Shown here one piece after another: positions 16,773 through 29,644 of a stretch of 64,000 bases of DNA. The notes below the pieces were generated by a model, which was not told the DNA's origin, ran no database searches, and was given only the letters and a program-made list of their open reading frames with translations. Source of the DNA: Leptolyngbya sp. KIOST-1 (GTDB taxonomy: Bacteria; Cyanobacteriota; Cyanobacteriia; Phormidesmidales; Phormidesmidaceae). Every line of letters begins with the position of its first letter. The stretch's first letter is position 1. The translations under genes and the position numbers were made by a program. The stretch is from contig NZ_JQFA01000002.1 in the NCBI RefSeq assembly GCF_000763385.1, positions 1,736,001 to 1,800,000 on the forward strand, written 5' to 3'.

Positions 16773-18326
16773 ATGGTCAGCCTTCTTTCCACTGCTCGGC
16801 TCCGGAGTTCTCTGCGACGGCTGGCAAAACCCTTGTTTTTGCCCAGTGTCGCCCTGGTAACGGGGCTGGCTGGCCTGGGTGCGCTGCCGCTGACCAGCGC
16901 CGGGTCCGCCCTGGCCCTCAATGCCTACTGCCAGGTCACCCAGGCCGAGGCCCTGGCGAAGGAAAACCTGCGCAAAGCCGCGATCGCAGGTGATGGAGCC
17001 GCCCAGCAGCAGTACCAGGCTCTGGTGCGCCAGCACACCGAAGCGCTAAACCAGTGCCGCAGTCGCACCTGGCCCCAGCGGCAGGCCGTGTGGGTGCGCC
17101 TGTATCCCTGTGACCTGCAGCCCGGCATTTTAGATGCCCTGTTCGATCGCGTGGTCAACCTGGGCTACAACGAGGTGTATATCGAAGTGTTCTATGGCGG
17201 CCAGGTACTGCTGCCCAAGGCCGACAACCCGACGGTATGGCCCTCGGTGGTGCAAACCCCCGGCTACGAGCGCCGTGACCTGTACGCCGAGGCCCTGGAG
17301 AAGGGGCGTCAGCGGGGTCTCAGGGTCGATGCCTGGGTATTTGCCCTCAACTTTGGCTATTCCTACGGGCTGAGGAGCGATCGCACCGAGGTGCTGGCCC
17401 TCAACGGCCGTGGCCAAACCACCTACACCTACGCCAAGTCCGGGGCTTCGAGCAACCCCGACGAAGTCTTTGTCGATCCGTACAACCCGATTGCCCAGGC
17501 CGACTACAGCCGTATGCTGGGCGCTGTGCTGCGGCGGCAGCCCGACGGCATATTGTTTGACTACGTGCGCTACCCCCGCGGCGTCGGCCCCAATTCGGTG
17601 GTCGACAGCGTCGATGACCTGTGGATCTACGGCCAGGCCTCGCGGGATGCGTTTTTCCGTCGGGCGGTCAACCAGCAGGGGCAGGAGCTGATGCGCCGCT
17701 ACATCAGCCGCGGCCACCTGGTCGATCGCGACATTCAAGACGTGCGCGACCTCTTCCCCAACGAGCCAGAACCGCTGTGGCAGAGCCGGATTCCCTCGGC
17801 TCCGCTGCAGCCGGGCCAGGCCCCACCCACCCCGGCCAGTGTGCGGCCCCGCCTCCAGGCCGAGCTGTGGCAGCTGAGCGTGGCCCACGCCGTTCAGGGG
17901 GTGGTTGATTTTGTCAAATTTGCCGGTGAGCAGGCCCAGCGGAGCGGCATTCAGCCGGGGGCGGTGTTTTTCCCCGAGGGCAACCAGACCGTGGGCACCG
18001 GCGGCTTCGACTCCCGCCTGCAGTACTGGGAGCGCTTCCCCACCTGGATGACCTGGCACCCGATGGCCTACGCCGTGTGCGGCAACACAGGCTGCATTCT
18101 AGACGGCGTGCGCCGGGTGCAGTCCATGGTGCCCAGCGGCACTGCGCCGACGATTACCCCCGCGCTGGCCGGCATCTGGGGCCAGGCCACCTACAACCGT
18201 CCGGCCCTGGAAACCCAGATGGAAGCCCTGCGGCGGGCCGCTCCAGAGATTACCTCGGTCAGCCACTTTGCCTACTCCTGGCAGGACCCGGAGTTTGACC
18301 GGGTGCGCAAGTTCTGCTCCCTCTGA
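16773..18326 (+). CDS. Secreted family 10-like glycosyl hydrolase
   Basis: A 517-residue protein with an N-terminal signal (Arg-rich start, then hydrophobic residues 24-48, cleavage near SALA-LN). A small Cys-containing helical region is followed by a TIM-barrel-like domain from about residue 105: the QAVWVRLYP start, the GYNEVYIEVFYGGQVLLP strand, the GLRVDAWVFALNFGY strand and the GILFDYVRYPRG strand. This is the DUF187/family-10-like glycosidase pattern common in cyanobacteria. Substrate is unknown and probably a cell-wall or exopolysaccharide. It is convergent with the TreS-maltokinase gene, 66 bp away. Confidence 0.8.
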   Translation: MVSLLSTARLRSSLRRLAKPLFLPSVALVTGLAGLGALPLTSAGSALALNAYCQVTQAEALAKENLRKAAIAGDGAAQQQYQALVRQHTEALNQCRSRTWPQRQAVWVRLYPCDLQPGILDALFDRVVNLGYNEVYIEVFYGGQVLLPKADNPTVWPSVVQTPGYERRDLYAEALEKGRQRGLRVDAWVFALNFGYSYGLRSDRTEVLALNGRGQTTYTYAKSGASSNPDEVFVDPYNPIAQADYSRMLGAVLRRQPDGILFDYVRYPRGVGPNSVVDSVDDLWIYGQASRDAFFRRAVNQQGQELMRRYISRGHLVDRDIQDVRDLFPNEPEPLWQSRIPSAPLQPGQAPPTPASVRPRLQAELWQLSVAHAVQGVVDFVKFAGEQAQRSGIQPGAVFFPEGNQTVGTGGFDSRLQYWERFPTWMTWHPMAYAVCGNTGCILDGVRRVQSMVPSGTAPTITPALAGIWGQATYNRPALETQMEALRRAAPEITSVSHFAYSWQDPEFDRVRKFCSL

Positions 18327-18392
18327 CGCAAGAGCCTGGCTCTAGGGAAGCGACTCAGCCCCAGTGAACTCTGCATTTCGAGCGCAACGGGT

Positions 18393-21911
<3,519 letters not shown>

Positions 21912-22011
21912 CGTCGTCCTTTACGCGCAACATCAGCCCCTACGCTAGCGGAAAGGGGCGAGCCCGTCATCGTCCCCAGGTAATAGCGATCGCGCCTTAA
22001 CCTCAGCTTAA

Positions 22012-22110
22012 AAGGCCCAGCTTCAAAGGCTGCTGTCAGCCAGTTTTAGATCGGGAGTGGCAAGGCTTGGTATACCCGGCTTTTGCCCATAATTGATGAC
22101 ACGCCCTAGG
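22012..22110. repeat. M2 element copy in treS-malQ spacer
   Basis: The right end AATTGATGACACGCCCTAGG (22091-22110) is a clean inverse of the left end of the copy at 16613. The internal part shows ATCGGGAGTGGCAAGGCTTG and a GGCTTTTGCCCAT block comparable to the other copies. The left terminus is not clear. It sits in the divergent control region, so it may affect either promoter. Confidence 0.5.
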
Positions 22111-22176
22111 GGGGATGCAGGCCATCACCCTTTTCGCCTATGACTATCGTGGCTAATTCCGTAGCACTTTTTTCGT

Positions 22177-23685
22177 ATGAGTTTTCACCGTGCCAGTGGC
22201 GTTTTACTGCATCCCACCTCTCTCCCCGGTCGATTTGGCATTGGCGATTTGGGCCAAGCCGCCTACGCCTTTGTTGACTTTTTGGCCAGGAGTGGACAGA
22301 CGCTGTGGCAGGTTTTGCCCCTGGGGCCAACGGGCTACGAGCACTCACCCTACATCATGAACTTCAGCACCTTTGCGGGCAACCCGCTGCTGATCGATCT
22401 AGAACAGCTGGCCGCTGAAGGGTTGCTGGAGGCTACTGAGCTAACGCCCCTGACCGATGTGGACCCCGATCGGGTCGATTTTGACAAAGTTATTCTCCAC
22501 AAAACCCACTTTCTCAAGCTGGCCCACGATCGCTTCTTGAGCCAGCGATCGCCCGATCAGAAGGCTAGGTTTGAACAGTTTTGCCAGGAGCAGGCCGCGT
22601 GGCTGGACGACTTTGTGCTGTTTATGGCGCTGCTAGAGACCAACGAGGGCAAAAGCTGGAACCACTGGGACCCAGCCGTTGCCCGCCGGGACCCCGAAGC
22701 TCTAAAGGCCCAGCGAGAAGCCCTCAAAGACAGGATTAAGTACCATCAATTTGTGCAGTTCAAGTTCTTTGAGCAGTGGCAAAACCTGCGCCAGTACGCC
22801 AACGATAAAAACATCAAAATCGTGGGCGACATTTCAATTTATGTGTGCCACAACAGCTCGGACGTGTGGGCCGACCCGGAGATCTTTAAGCTCGACCCCA
22901 ACAGCTTTGAACCCGCCTTTATTGCGGGGGTGCCGCCCGACTACTTCAGCGCCACCGGGCAGCTGTGGGGCAACCCGGTGTACAACTGGGATCGGATCGA
23001 AAAAACCAATTTTGCCTGGTGGATCAAGCGGTTTCAGGTGACCTTGCAGTACGTCGATATTGTGCGGGTTGACCACTTTCGCGGCTTTGAGGCCTACTGG
23101 CAGGTGCCCGCCGGGGAAGAGACCGCCATCAACGGCGAGTGGATCGAAGCGCCTGGGGAGCGCTTTTTTAAGGCGTTAGCCGAAGCCCTGGGCACGCTGC
23201 CGATCATGGCCGAAGATCTCGGCATCATCACCCCCGAGGTGGAGGCCCTGCGCGATCGCTTCGACTTTCCGGGCATGCGCATTTTGATGTTTGCCTTTGG
23301 CGACGACTCCCGCAATGCCTACCTGCCCCACAACTACACCCGCAACACCGTCGTCTACCCCGGCACCCACGACAACGACACCATCATCGGCTGGTGGCAG
23401 CAGGCCAGCGACAGGGAACGGCAGGCCCTGGCCCGCTATTTTGGCTACGACTCCCCGGAGGCGATCGAGGCAATCAACTGGCTGCTGATTCGGGCGGCGC
23501 TGTCCTCGGTGGCCGACCTGGCCGTCATTGCTCTGCAAGACCTGCTGGATTTGGGCGGCGAGGCCCGCATGAACGACCCCAGCCGCAACGACGGCAACTG
23601 GCGCTGGCGCTACCGCAGCTCCACCCTGCTGACCCAGGCCCTCAGCGATCGCCTGCTGTCGTTGACTCAAACCTACAGTCGCTAG
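22177..23685 (+). CDS. malQ: 4-alpha-glucanotransferase (amylomaltase)
   Basis: GH77 enzyme that transfers glucan chains between maltodextrins, acting in glycogen breakdown. The 502 residues include the N-terminal SGVLLHPTSLPGRFGIGDLG, the VDIVRVDHFRGFEAYW strand with the nucleophile Asp, the IMAEDLGIITPEVEALRD segment with the acid/base Glu, and the YPGTHDNDTIIGWW motif with the third catalytic Asp. The ATG at 22177 is the family start. Divergent from the TreS-maltokinase gene, which makes maltose that MalQ can use. Confidence 0.97.
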   Translation: MSFHRASGVLLHPTSLPGRFGIGDLGQAAYAFVDFLARSGQTLWQVLPLGPTGYEHSPYIMNFSTFAGNPLLIDLEQLAAEGLLEATELTPLTDVDPDRVDFDKVILHKTHFLKLAHDRFLSQRSPDQKARFEQFCQEQAAWLDDFVLFMALLETNEGKSWNHWDPAVARRDPEALKAQREALKDRIKYHQFVQFKFFEQWQNLRQYANDKNIKIVGDISIYVCHNSSDVWADPEIFKLDPNSFEPAFIAGVPPDYFSATGQLWGNPVYNWDRIEKTNFAWWIKRFQVTLQYVDIVRVDHFRGFEAYWQVPAGEETAINGEWIEAPGERFFKALAEALGTLPIMAEDLGIITPEVEALRDRFDFPGMRILMFAFGDDSRNAYLPHNYTRNTVVYPGTHDNDTIIGWWQQASDRERQALARYFGYDSPEAIEAINWLLIRAALSSVADLAVIALQDLLDLGGEARMNDPSRNDGNWRWRYRSSTLLTQALSDRLLSLTQTYSR

Positions 23686-24078
23686 AGCACTGGTTCAGTA
23701 TGGCCGCGATCTCGAATCTGCCACTGCAGGGTCTACAGATCCCTACCGATTCCTTGGCAGTACAAAGGTTTAAACCGATGATCGATCGCTCCTTTCCGTC
23801 GGGTCCAGGGCGGCCAATAGTTGTATTTGCGCCCCAGTAGGGGCGACGCCCCTGGTCGTAGGCCAAAGGCCGTGCGAAGCGGGGGGTCTGGGGCCAGCGA
23901 AATGGCCCCAGTAGCACTTTTGGCTTACTGCCGCAGTTGTGGCTCGCATGCCCCTAGCCCCGCTACAAAACAGATACTGTACCGACGCTCTAGTCGTGCG
24001 TCCCGTCCCGATTTCAGGTGGCTTCTGGAAAACAATTTCCCCGCTGGCGGGCACTGCCCACCCCACAACTGGCTGGAG
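23686..24078. other. Convergent spacer with GC-rich hairpins
   Basis: A 393-bp spacer between malQ and a convergent acyltransferase gene. No credible gene. Several GC-rich hairpins are stacked: AGGGGCGACGCCCCT near 23837, GGCCAAAGGCC near 23862, and GGGGCCA...TGGCCCC near 23891-23910. A GGCGGGCACTGCCCACC fragment resembles the repeat at 7233 and 46609. Any of these may act as a bidirectional terminator. Confidence 0.5.
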
Positions 24079-24915
24079 TTAAGGTGCAGATTGCCTGTCG
24101 TGTTTGGCGATTAGCTCGTTGAGGTCGCGCTGCATCTGGTCGCGGACGCGGTGGTAGCAGGCCTCGACGTAGGGGCGATCGCGGGCGGCCTCGGTACCGT
24201 AGCGCTCGAAGTACAGGGGTTTGCCGACATGGGTGGCGATCGGCTGGGGCCAGGGAATGTTGGGCACCGGGCCAAAGGCGATGCCCCAGGGCAGGCCCAA
24301 ATACACCGGAAACACGTCTGGATCGATGCCCAAAAACCAGGGCATGCCCCAGTCGTGCAGCTGCGTCATCAGGGGGTAGATGTCGGCCAGCACCAGCAGC
24401 GTGGCGTGGGCCCCCCAGGAGACCACCGGCACAATGGGCAGGGAGCGCTGGAGGGCGAGTTTGACAAACCCCTGGCGATCGCCCAGATGAATGCGATCGC
24501 GCTGGCTGTAGGGGCGAAAGACATCCTGCGCGCCCCCGGGATAGACCAGCAGACTGGCGTCGCAGTCCAGGGCCGCCAGCGCCATCCTGGGATGCGCCGC
24601 GATCGCCCCGGCCCGTTCCGCCAGACTGGCCAACGGCGGCGCTGCCTGCCACACCTTGGGGTGCATCAGGCCGTAAACGGGGCGATCGGGGCCAAAGCGC
24701 CTGACCCAGTCGTAGATCATCATGAACATGTCGGGGGCGGCCAGTCCGCCGTTGTGGGAGCCCACCAGCATCACCTGCCCCGCCGGTATCCGCTCCCACC
24801 CCTGGGTCTGCACCCGAAAGTAATGGTCGTAGAGCCAGCCCCACAGCGGCTGAAAAGCTTGAATAAAGTGAGGATCGCGACGATCCAGTGACCAGCCTCC
24901 GCGATGGGTCGCCAT
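24079..24915 (-). CDS. Lysophospholipid/glycerol acyltransferase family protein
   Basis: A 278-residue protein of the PlsC-like superfamily. The catalytic His motif is SHNGGLAAPD (His at about residue 54), the widened variant seen in diacylglycerol-acyltransferase-like bacterial members rather than HX4D. The YPGGAQDVFRP block supplies the substrate-phosphate motif and PIVPVVSWGAH the later conserved proline strand. It probably acylates a lipid at the cytoplasmic or thylakoid membrane face, but the acceptor cannot be named. Starts at the ATG at 24915 and is convergent with malQ. Confidence 0.85.
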   Translation of the reverse strand: MATHRGGWSLDRRDPHFIQAFQPLWGWLYDHYFRVQTQGWERIPAGQVMLVGSHNGGLAAPDMFMMIYDWVRRFGPDRPVYGLMHPKVWQAAPPLASLAERAGAIAAHPRMALAALDCDASLLVYPGGAQDVFRPYSQRDRIHLGDRQGFVKLALQRSLPIVPVVSWGAHATLLVLADIYPLMTQLHDWGMPWFLGIDPDVFPVYLGLPWGIAFGPVPNIPWPQPIATHVGKPLYFERYGTEAARDRPYVEACYHRVRDQMQRDLNELIAKHDRQSAP

Positions 24916-25135
24916 AGAGCCGCAATAGTCCAGTTAATGGGCAGTTTTAACCATACTCCAGAGCCGTCGCCTGGGTAAGCACCCCCGCAGGGGTGACACC
25001 GGGGGCGGGGCAAAACCGTTCGCGACGGTTCACGACTGAGCCCTGGGGCGTTTTGCTCTATGCCTTTTACCAGATGTCCCGGCCGATTGCCCTGAGGTAG
25101 GGTGGGGGCGCTCGCTTTGGGTCGGCCTCCCCTCT

Positions 25136-26344
25136 ATGAAAATGGATTTCAGCACCATTCTGAATCAAAAGCGCGACACCATTATTGATCTGTGGATCAA
25201 CTCTGTTTTCAACGATCAGGAGATTGAGGCGACCAACGAATTGACTTTTAATGCCGTGCGCGACAGTTTGCCCAGGGTGCTCGAATCCCTGGCCGATATG
25301 CTGGCCCACAGCGATCCAGAAAACTATCAAGTCATTGATGAGGCCAGTCTAGAGCATGGCCTGATTCGGGCTGAGCAGGGGTTTGAACCGGCCGAAATTG
25401 CGCGGGAATATCGCCTGCTGCGATCGGTGATTTTTTCAGAATTGGAAGCCGATCTGGTGCAGGCCTCCCCAGCCGATGTGCTGTGGGCCATTCGACTGAT
25501 CGATACCGTGGTGGATGAGGCGATCGCCCGCTGTTTTGACAGCTATACCCAGAGCCGCATGGAGGAGCTAAATAAACTCAGAACCCAGATGCAGCTCACC
25601 AATCAAGAGCTAACTCGCCTGGTGCGGGCCAGCCACGACAACATGTCGAAACTCACCCACGAACTTAAAACGCCCCTCACCTCAATTATTGGCTACGCCG
25701 ATCTATTTCTGCGGCAGCAGCAGCAAGCGGACCTGGACGAGTCTTACACTCATTTAGAAAGCATTGAGCGCGTGCTGCGCAGTGGACGGCTGCTGCTGCG
25801 GCTGATTAACGACACGCTCCAGCTCCAGCAGGGGGATGGCCAAATCAAGCTAAAGGTGGTGGCCATTGCCCCCCAAGAGTTGATCCAGTCGGTGATCGAA
25901 ATTGTCGAACCCCTGGTGCGCGACAAGGAGTTAGACCTGCGGGTTGACTGCGATCGCGCTCCTCAAACCGTGCAAACTGACCCCCTGCGCTTGCAGCAAA
26001 TTTTGACCAACCTGCTGAGCAATGCCGTTCGCTACACCGACCGGGGATTTGTCGCCGTCACGGCAGACACTCTGCCCGACAACCGCTGGTCGATCGAGGT
26101 CAGCGACAGCGGGATTGGCATTGACCAGGGGGAGCAAAAGTACATTTTCGAACCCTACTACCGCATTCACCCCACCACTACCACCACCGAGCAGGGCACC
26201 GGGCTGGGCCTGGCGATCGTCTCCCAGCTGGTGGAGTTGATGCAGGGCGAAATCGTTGTGTCATCGCTGGTCGAGCAGGGTTCCAGCTTCACGGTGATCA
26301 TGCCCATCGAGCTGTCCGGCGTTGCGCCCCTGAGTTCTCCCTAG
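25136..26344 (+). CDS. Sensor histidine kinase with RsbRD-type N-terminal domain
   Basis: A 402-residue soluble kinase with no membrane helices. Residues about 10-140 resemble the RsbRD_N/globin-like sensor domain (starting MKMDFSTILNQKRDTIIDLW). A short coiled coil follows at about 142-175. The HisKA H-box is SKLTHELKTPLTSIIGYADL. The HATPase_c part contains the N-box LTNLLSNAVRYT, G1 DSGIGID, F-box IFEPYYRIH and G2 GTGLGLAIV. No response regulator is adjacent, so the partner is unknown. The ATG at 25136 is the first in frame and follows a short divergent spacer. Confidence 0.93.
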   Translation: MKMDFSTILNQKRDTIIDLWINSVFNDQEIEATNELTFNAVRDSLPRVLESLADMLAHSDPENYQVIDEASLEHGLIRAEQGFEPAEIAREYRLLRSVIFSELEADLVQASPADVLWAIRLIDTVVDEAIARCFDSYTQSRMEELNKLRTQMQLTNQELTRLVRASHDNMSKLTHELKTPLTSIIGYADLFLRQQQQADLDESYTHLESIERVLRSGRLLLRLINDTLQLQQGDGQIKLKVVAIAPQELIQSVIEIVEPLVRDKELDLRVDCDRAPQTVQTDPLRLQQILTNLLSNAVRYTDRGFVAVTADTLPDNRWSIEVSDSGIGIDQGEQKYIFEPYYRIHPTTTTTEQGTGLGLAIVSQLVELMQGEIVVSSLVEQGSSFTVIMPIELSGVAPLSSP

Positions 26345-26352
26345 GGCGACCG

Positions 26353-27462
26353 CTACAGGTCGTTGACCGCCTGACCCTCGGGCGACGATTCGCGGCTGCC
26401 CCCGGGCGTCACCGGGGGAGCGGCCTTAGGTTCATTGACGGGCAGCTCGTTGTTGCGGCGGGCGGCGCGATCGCTCAGGGAGGTCAACCACGACGGGGCC
26501 CAGGCGGAGTGGCTGTCCCGGCCAAAGGCCCTGGCGTCACCGTCCTCGGTTGGCCCCGGCAGCAGCCAGTTCCCCCAGCGCAACAGACTGGCCATCACCC
26601 CTGGGAACACACCGTAGAAGCGGGCCATGAGCAAGATAGGCAGCGGCACCACCACTTCGGCCGCCCCCCGACGCAGTCCGGCGATCGCCTCCCGGGCCAC
26701 TTTTTCTGGGCTGGCAGAGAGCAGCGGCAGCGACTCGCTAATGCTGAACCAGGCGTACTCTTTTTGGCGCTGGCCCTTGAACAGCGCGTGATCGTTGACC
26801 CCTGTGTAAATCAAGCCGGGGCAGACGGTGGTGACAGCAATGCCCGCCTGGGCCAGTTCGACCCGCATGCCTGCGGACAGCCCGGTGAGGGCAAATTTGC
26901 TGGCACAGTAGGCCACCATGTGCGGCGACACGACCTTGCCACCAACCGAGGAAATGTTGACAATGCGGCCAGCGCGGCGAGCGCGCATCTCAGGCAAAAC
27001 TGCGTAGGTGGCGTAGAGCGGTGCCCAAAAATGTAGCTGCATCAGGTCGTCATAGTCCTGCATGGCCATATTTTCGAATGGCCCCACGATATCGGTACCG
27101 GCATTGTTAATCAAAATATCGATCGCGCCAAAGTGCGCGCTGACCTGCTGCACTATCTGATCCACCTGGGCCTGGTTGGTCACATCGCAGATCAGCGCCA
27201 AAACCTCTCCGCCCCGCTGCGCCAGGTCGGCCCGCGCCCGCGCCAGCTCGGCCTCATCCCGGGCGCAGATCGCCAGCCGAGCCCCAGCATCAACGAGCTG
27301 GCGCGCCATCACCAGCCCTAGCCCACGGGAGCCGCCAGTGATCAAAACCCCTTTGTCTTGGAGGTCGTACCCCTGCTCTCGCCAGCAACGCAGAAACCCG
27401 AGCAAACCGAAACCCAGGGCGATCGCGATCAGCCCCAACACAATTACCGCTGTAAGAGTCAT
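26353..27462 (-). CDS. Short-chain dehydrogenase/reductase
   Basis: A 369-residue classical SDR anchored by an N-terminal hydrophobic helix (residues 2-24). The cofactor motif is GGSRGLG and the active-site tetrad includes NNAG, the Ser of NISSVGG and the YCASK tyrosine-lysine pair. A Pro/Ser-rich extension of about 60 residues after the core is unusual in length. The substrate is unknown; membrane-tethered SDRs often act on lipids or quinones. Only 8 bp separate its stop from that of the convergent kinase gene. Confidence 0.92.
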   Translation of the reverse strand: MTLTAVIVLGLIAIALGFGLLGFLRCWREQGYDLQDKGVLITGGSRGLGLVMARQLVDAGARLAICARDEAELARARADLAQRGGEVLALICDVTNQAQVDQIVQQVSAHFGAIDILINNAGTDIVGPFENMAMQDYDDLMQLHFWAPLYATYAVLPEMRARRAGRIVNISSVGGKVVSPHMVAYCASKFALTGLSAGMRVELAQAGIAVTTVCPGLIYTGVNDHALFKGQRQKEYAWFSISESLPLLSASPEKVAREAIAGLRRGAAEVVVPLPILLMARFYGVFPGVMASLLRWGNWLLPGPTEDGDARAFGRDSHSAWAPSWLTSLSDRAARRNNELPVNEPKAAPPVTPGGSRESSPEGQAVNDL

Positions 27463-27577
27463 GCCTTGCCCCCTAACCTGTGGCTTTCACTGTAGGCGGG
27501 GGGCGGGGGGCAATGCTCCGTCGCAGGGAGTGCCTGCCCCGGTCGATAGGCTGTTTTTTGAGGCAACAAATCCGGCG

Positions 27578-28864
27578 CTAGTCGCGTCCCTGGGCGGCGA
27601 TCGCATGCCCCGCCAGCCAGCCCGTGGTCCAGGCGTTCTGAAAGTTAAACCCGCCCGTGATCCCGTCGATATTGAGAATTTCGCCCGCCAGGTATAGCCC
27701 TGGGCAGCGGCGGCTCTCCAGGGTTTTGAAGTTAACCTCGGCCAGGGGAATGCCGCCGCAGGTGACAAACTCGTCTTTGAAAACGCCCTTGCCAGCGATG
27801 TTGTAGTCGCCCCGAGTCAGCTCGTTCACCAGCACCTGGAGCTGCGCCTTCGACAGGTCGGCCCAGTTCAGCCGGGGGCCCAGGTTGGCCCGGCGCTGGG
27901 CCAGGTACTGCCACAGCCGCCGCGACAGCTCCGGGAAGGGCGAAAACGCTGCCACCTGGCGCTTGCCCTGATCTTGCTTGAGCCTCAGCAGGGTCTGCCG
28001 CACCTGGTCCTGCTTCAGGGCGGGCAGCCAGTTCACCGTCAGGGTGGCCCGGTAGCGCTGACGGTGCAGGCCCACGGCCCCGTAGGCCGAGAGCTTGAGC
28101 ACCGCCGGGCCGCTCACCCCCCAGTGGGTAATCAGCAGCGGGCCGCTCTGGGTCAGGGTGGGGGCATCCTCCAGGGCCAGGTGCAGCTGCACGTTTTCGA
28201 CCGAGACCCCCGCCAGCTCGCGCAGGGCCGGATCGGGCAGGTTGAAGGTAAACAGCGAGGGCACGGGCGGCACCAGGTCGTGGCCCAGCTGGAGGGCCAG
28301 CCGGTAGCCATTGGGGCTGCTGCCGGTGGCCAGCAGCAGATGGTCGCAGCGCCACTCGGACCCGGCCCGGGTGGTCAGCCCAAAGCCGGGGTCCTCGGCT
28401 TGAATGTGGGCAATCGCCTGGCCGGTGTAAATGCGAATGCCCAGCCGCCGGGCTTCCCCCAGCAGACAGTCCACAATCGTGCCCGAGTCGTCGGTGACCG
28501 GGAACATGCGGCCGTCGGCCTCGGTTTTGAGCCGCACCCCCCGCTGCTCAAACCAGGCCACCGTGTCCCGGGGCTGAAACCGGCTGAAGGGGCCGCGCAG
28601 GGCGCGACTGCCGCGCGGGTAGTGGGTGACCAGCACGGCGGGGTCGAAGCAGGCGTGGGTGACATTGCAGCGCCCGCCGCCGGAGATTCGCACTTTGGCC
28701 AGGGGTTCGCGGCCCGCCTCGAAAATATGAATGGATGCCCTGGGGTTGGCCTCGGCGCAGGCGATCGCCCCAAACAGCCCGGCCGCACCAGCGCCAATCA
28801 CGATTAGCGAAGCGGACTGGGGCAGCGAAGCGGACTGGGCGGGGGGGCGGGGGCGATCGCTCAC
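27578..28864 (-). CDS. HI0933/BaiN-family flavoprotein (NAD(P)/FAD-dependent oxidoreductase)
   Basis: A 428-residue FAD protein: N-terminal dinucleotide-binding VIGAGAAGLFGAIACAE, the KVRISGGGRCNVTH family signature near residue 62, and a C-terminal LYLAGEILNIDGITGGFNFQ FAD-binding motif. Members are widespread and mostly unassigned. The GTG start at 28864 overlaps the stop of the upstream ExbB-like gene (GTGA), showing translational coupling. The first about 14 residues (MSDRPRPPAQSASLP) contain a small Ser/Leu repeat. Confidence 0.93.
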   Translation of the reverse strand: MSDRPRPPAQSASLPQSASLIVIGAGAAGLFGAIACAEANPRASIHIFEAGREPLAKVRISGGGRCNVTHACFDPAVLVTHYPRGSRALRGPFSRFQPRDTVAWFEQRGVRLKTEADGRMFPVTDDSGTIVDCLLGEARRLGIRIYTGQAIAHIQAEDPGFGLTTRAGSEWRCDHLLLATGSSPNGYRLALQLGHDLVPPVPSLFTFNLPDPALRELAGVSVENVQLHLALEDAPTLTQSGPLLITHWGVSGPAVLKLSAYGAVGLHRQRYRATLTVNWLPALKQDQVRQTLLRLKQDQGKRQVAAFSPFPELSRRLWQYLAQRRANLGPRLNWADLSKAQLQVLVNELTRGDYNIAGKGVFKDEFVTCGGIPLAEVNFKTLESRRCPGLYLAGEILNIDGITGGFNFQNAWTTGWLAGHAIAAQGRD

Positions 28865-29520
28865 GGCAGCTGCCCCGGCAAAAAGACCGTGGAGCTGATG
28901 GTGCCCTGGCGCAGGGCGCGGCGGTGGAGAATTTCGAGCTTGCCCCCCGCCTCCTGAAGAAACGCCCGCTGACGGCGGTATAGCCCCTGAAACAGGTTGG
29001 CCAGCAGCAGCGCCACCAGGGCCACCACCAACCCCGCCGCCGTTGAGGTCAGCGCTTCCCCCACTCCCGAGGTGACGCCGCTGGCCGCTGGGCCGCCGGT
29101 TTCGCCCAGGCGCAGGGTCGCGAATACCTGCATCAGACCCAGCACAGTACCCAGTAACCCCAGCAGCGGGGCCACCCCCACCACCGTTTCAAACAGGGTT
29201 TGGAACCGTTTGAGCAGGGGCAGCTCAGCCTGGGCGGCACTCTCCAAAGCCAGCCGAAACTCCTCTGGGGTGGCATCGCCGAGGCTGAGCGCCGCCAGAA
29301 AAATTCGCGCAATGGGCAACTGCTGGTGCTGCTTGAGCTTGGCGATCGCCCGCTGGGGATTTTGGCTAAAGGTGTTCAGCACCTGGGTTACCAGCCCCCG
29401 CTGCTGGCGACTGATCTGCAGCCAAAACCAGCCCCGCTCCACAGCCAGAGCCAGAGTCAGCAGCGAACACAGCAGCAGCGGCCACATCACAATGCCCCCC
29501 GCCACAAACCAGTTACCCAT
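28861..29520 (-). CDS. MotA/TolQ/ExbB-type proton channel protein
   Basis: A 219-residue membrane protein with a helix near residues 7-27 and the paired helices of the ExbB/TolQ channel (about 117-140 and 155-182), including the conserved TVVGVAPLLGLLGTVLGL and the VGEALTSTAAGLVVALVALL blocks. These proteins form proton channels driving outer-membrane transport or envelope motions together with ExbD/TolR. No ExbD/TolR gene is next to it; instead it is translationally coupled to the flavoprotein gene. Confidence 0.9.
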   Translation of the reverse strand: MGNWFVAGGIVMWPLLLCSLLTLALAVERGWFWLQISRQQRGLVTQVLNTFSQNPQRAIAKLKQHQQLPIARIFLAALSLGDATPEEFRLALESAAQAELPLLKRFQTLFETVVGVAPLLGLLGTVLGLMQVFATLRLGETGGPAASGVTSGVGEALTSTAAGLVVALVALLLANLFQGLYRRQRAFLQEAGGKLEILHRRALRQGTISSTVFLPGQLP

Positions 29521-29612
29521 AATGCCGATGCCCCAACCTAAGCCCCACCTATAATACGGCCTGGCTGAGTTTGCGGCTCAAGGCACAGGGTATAAGGCCA
29601 CCCCTTGAACCG

Positions 29613-29644
29613 TAAACCTGAAACCTCGCCTGAAACCTCTAAAC
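29613..29644. repeat. Short tandem repeat CCTGAAACC
   Basis: AAACCTGAAACCTCGCCTG continues into AAACCTCTAAACC. It is an irregular heptad or octad tandem repeat overlapping the last codon of the DUF2993 gene. The same unit occurs at 30698-30727 and, in opposite orientation, at 54842-54884. Confidence 0.5.
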
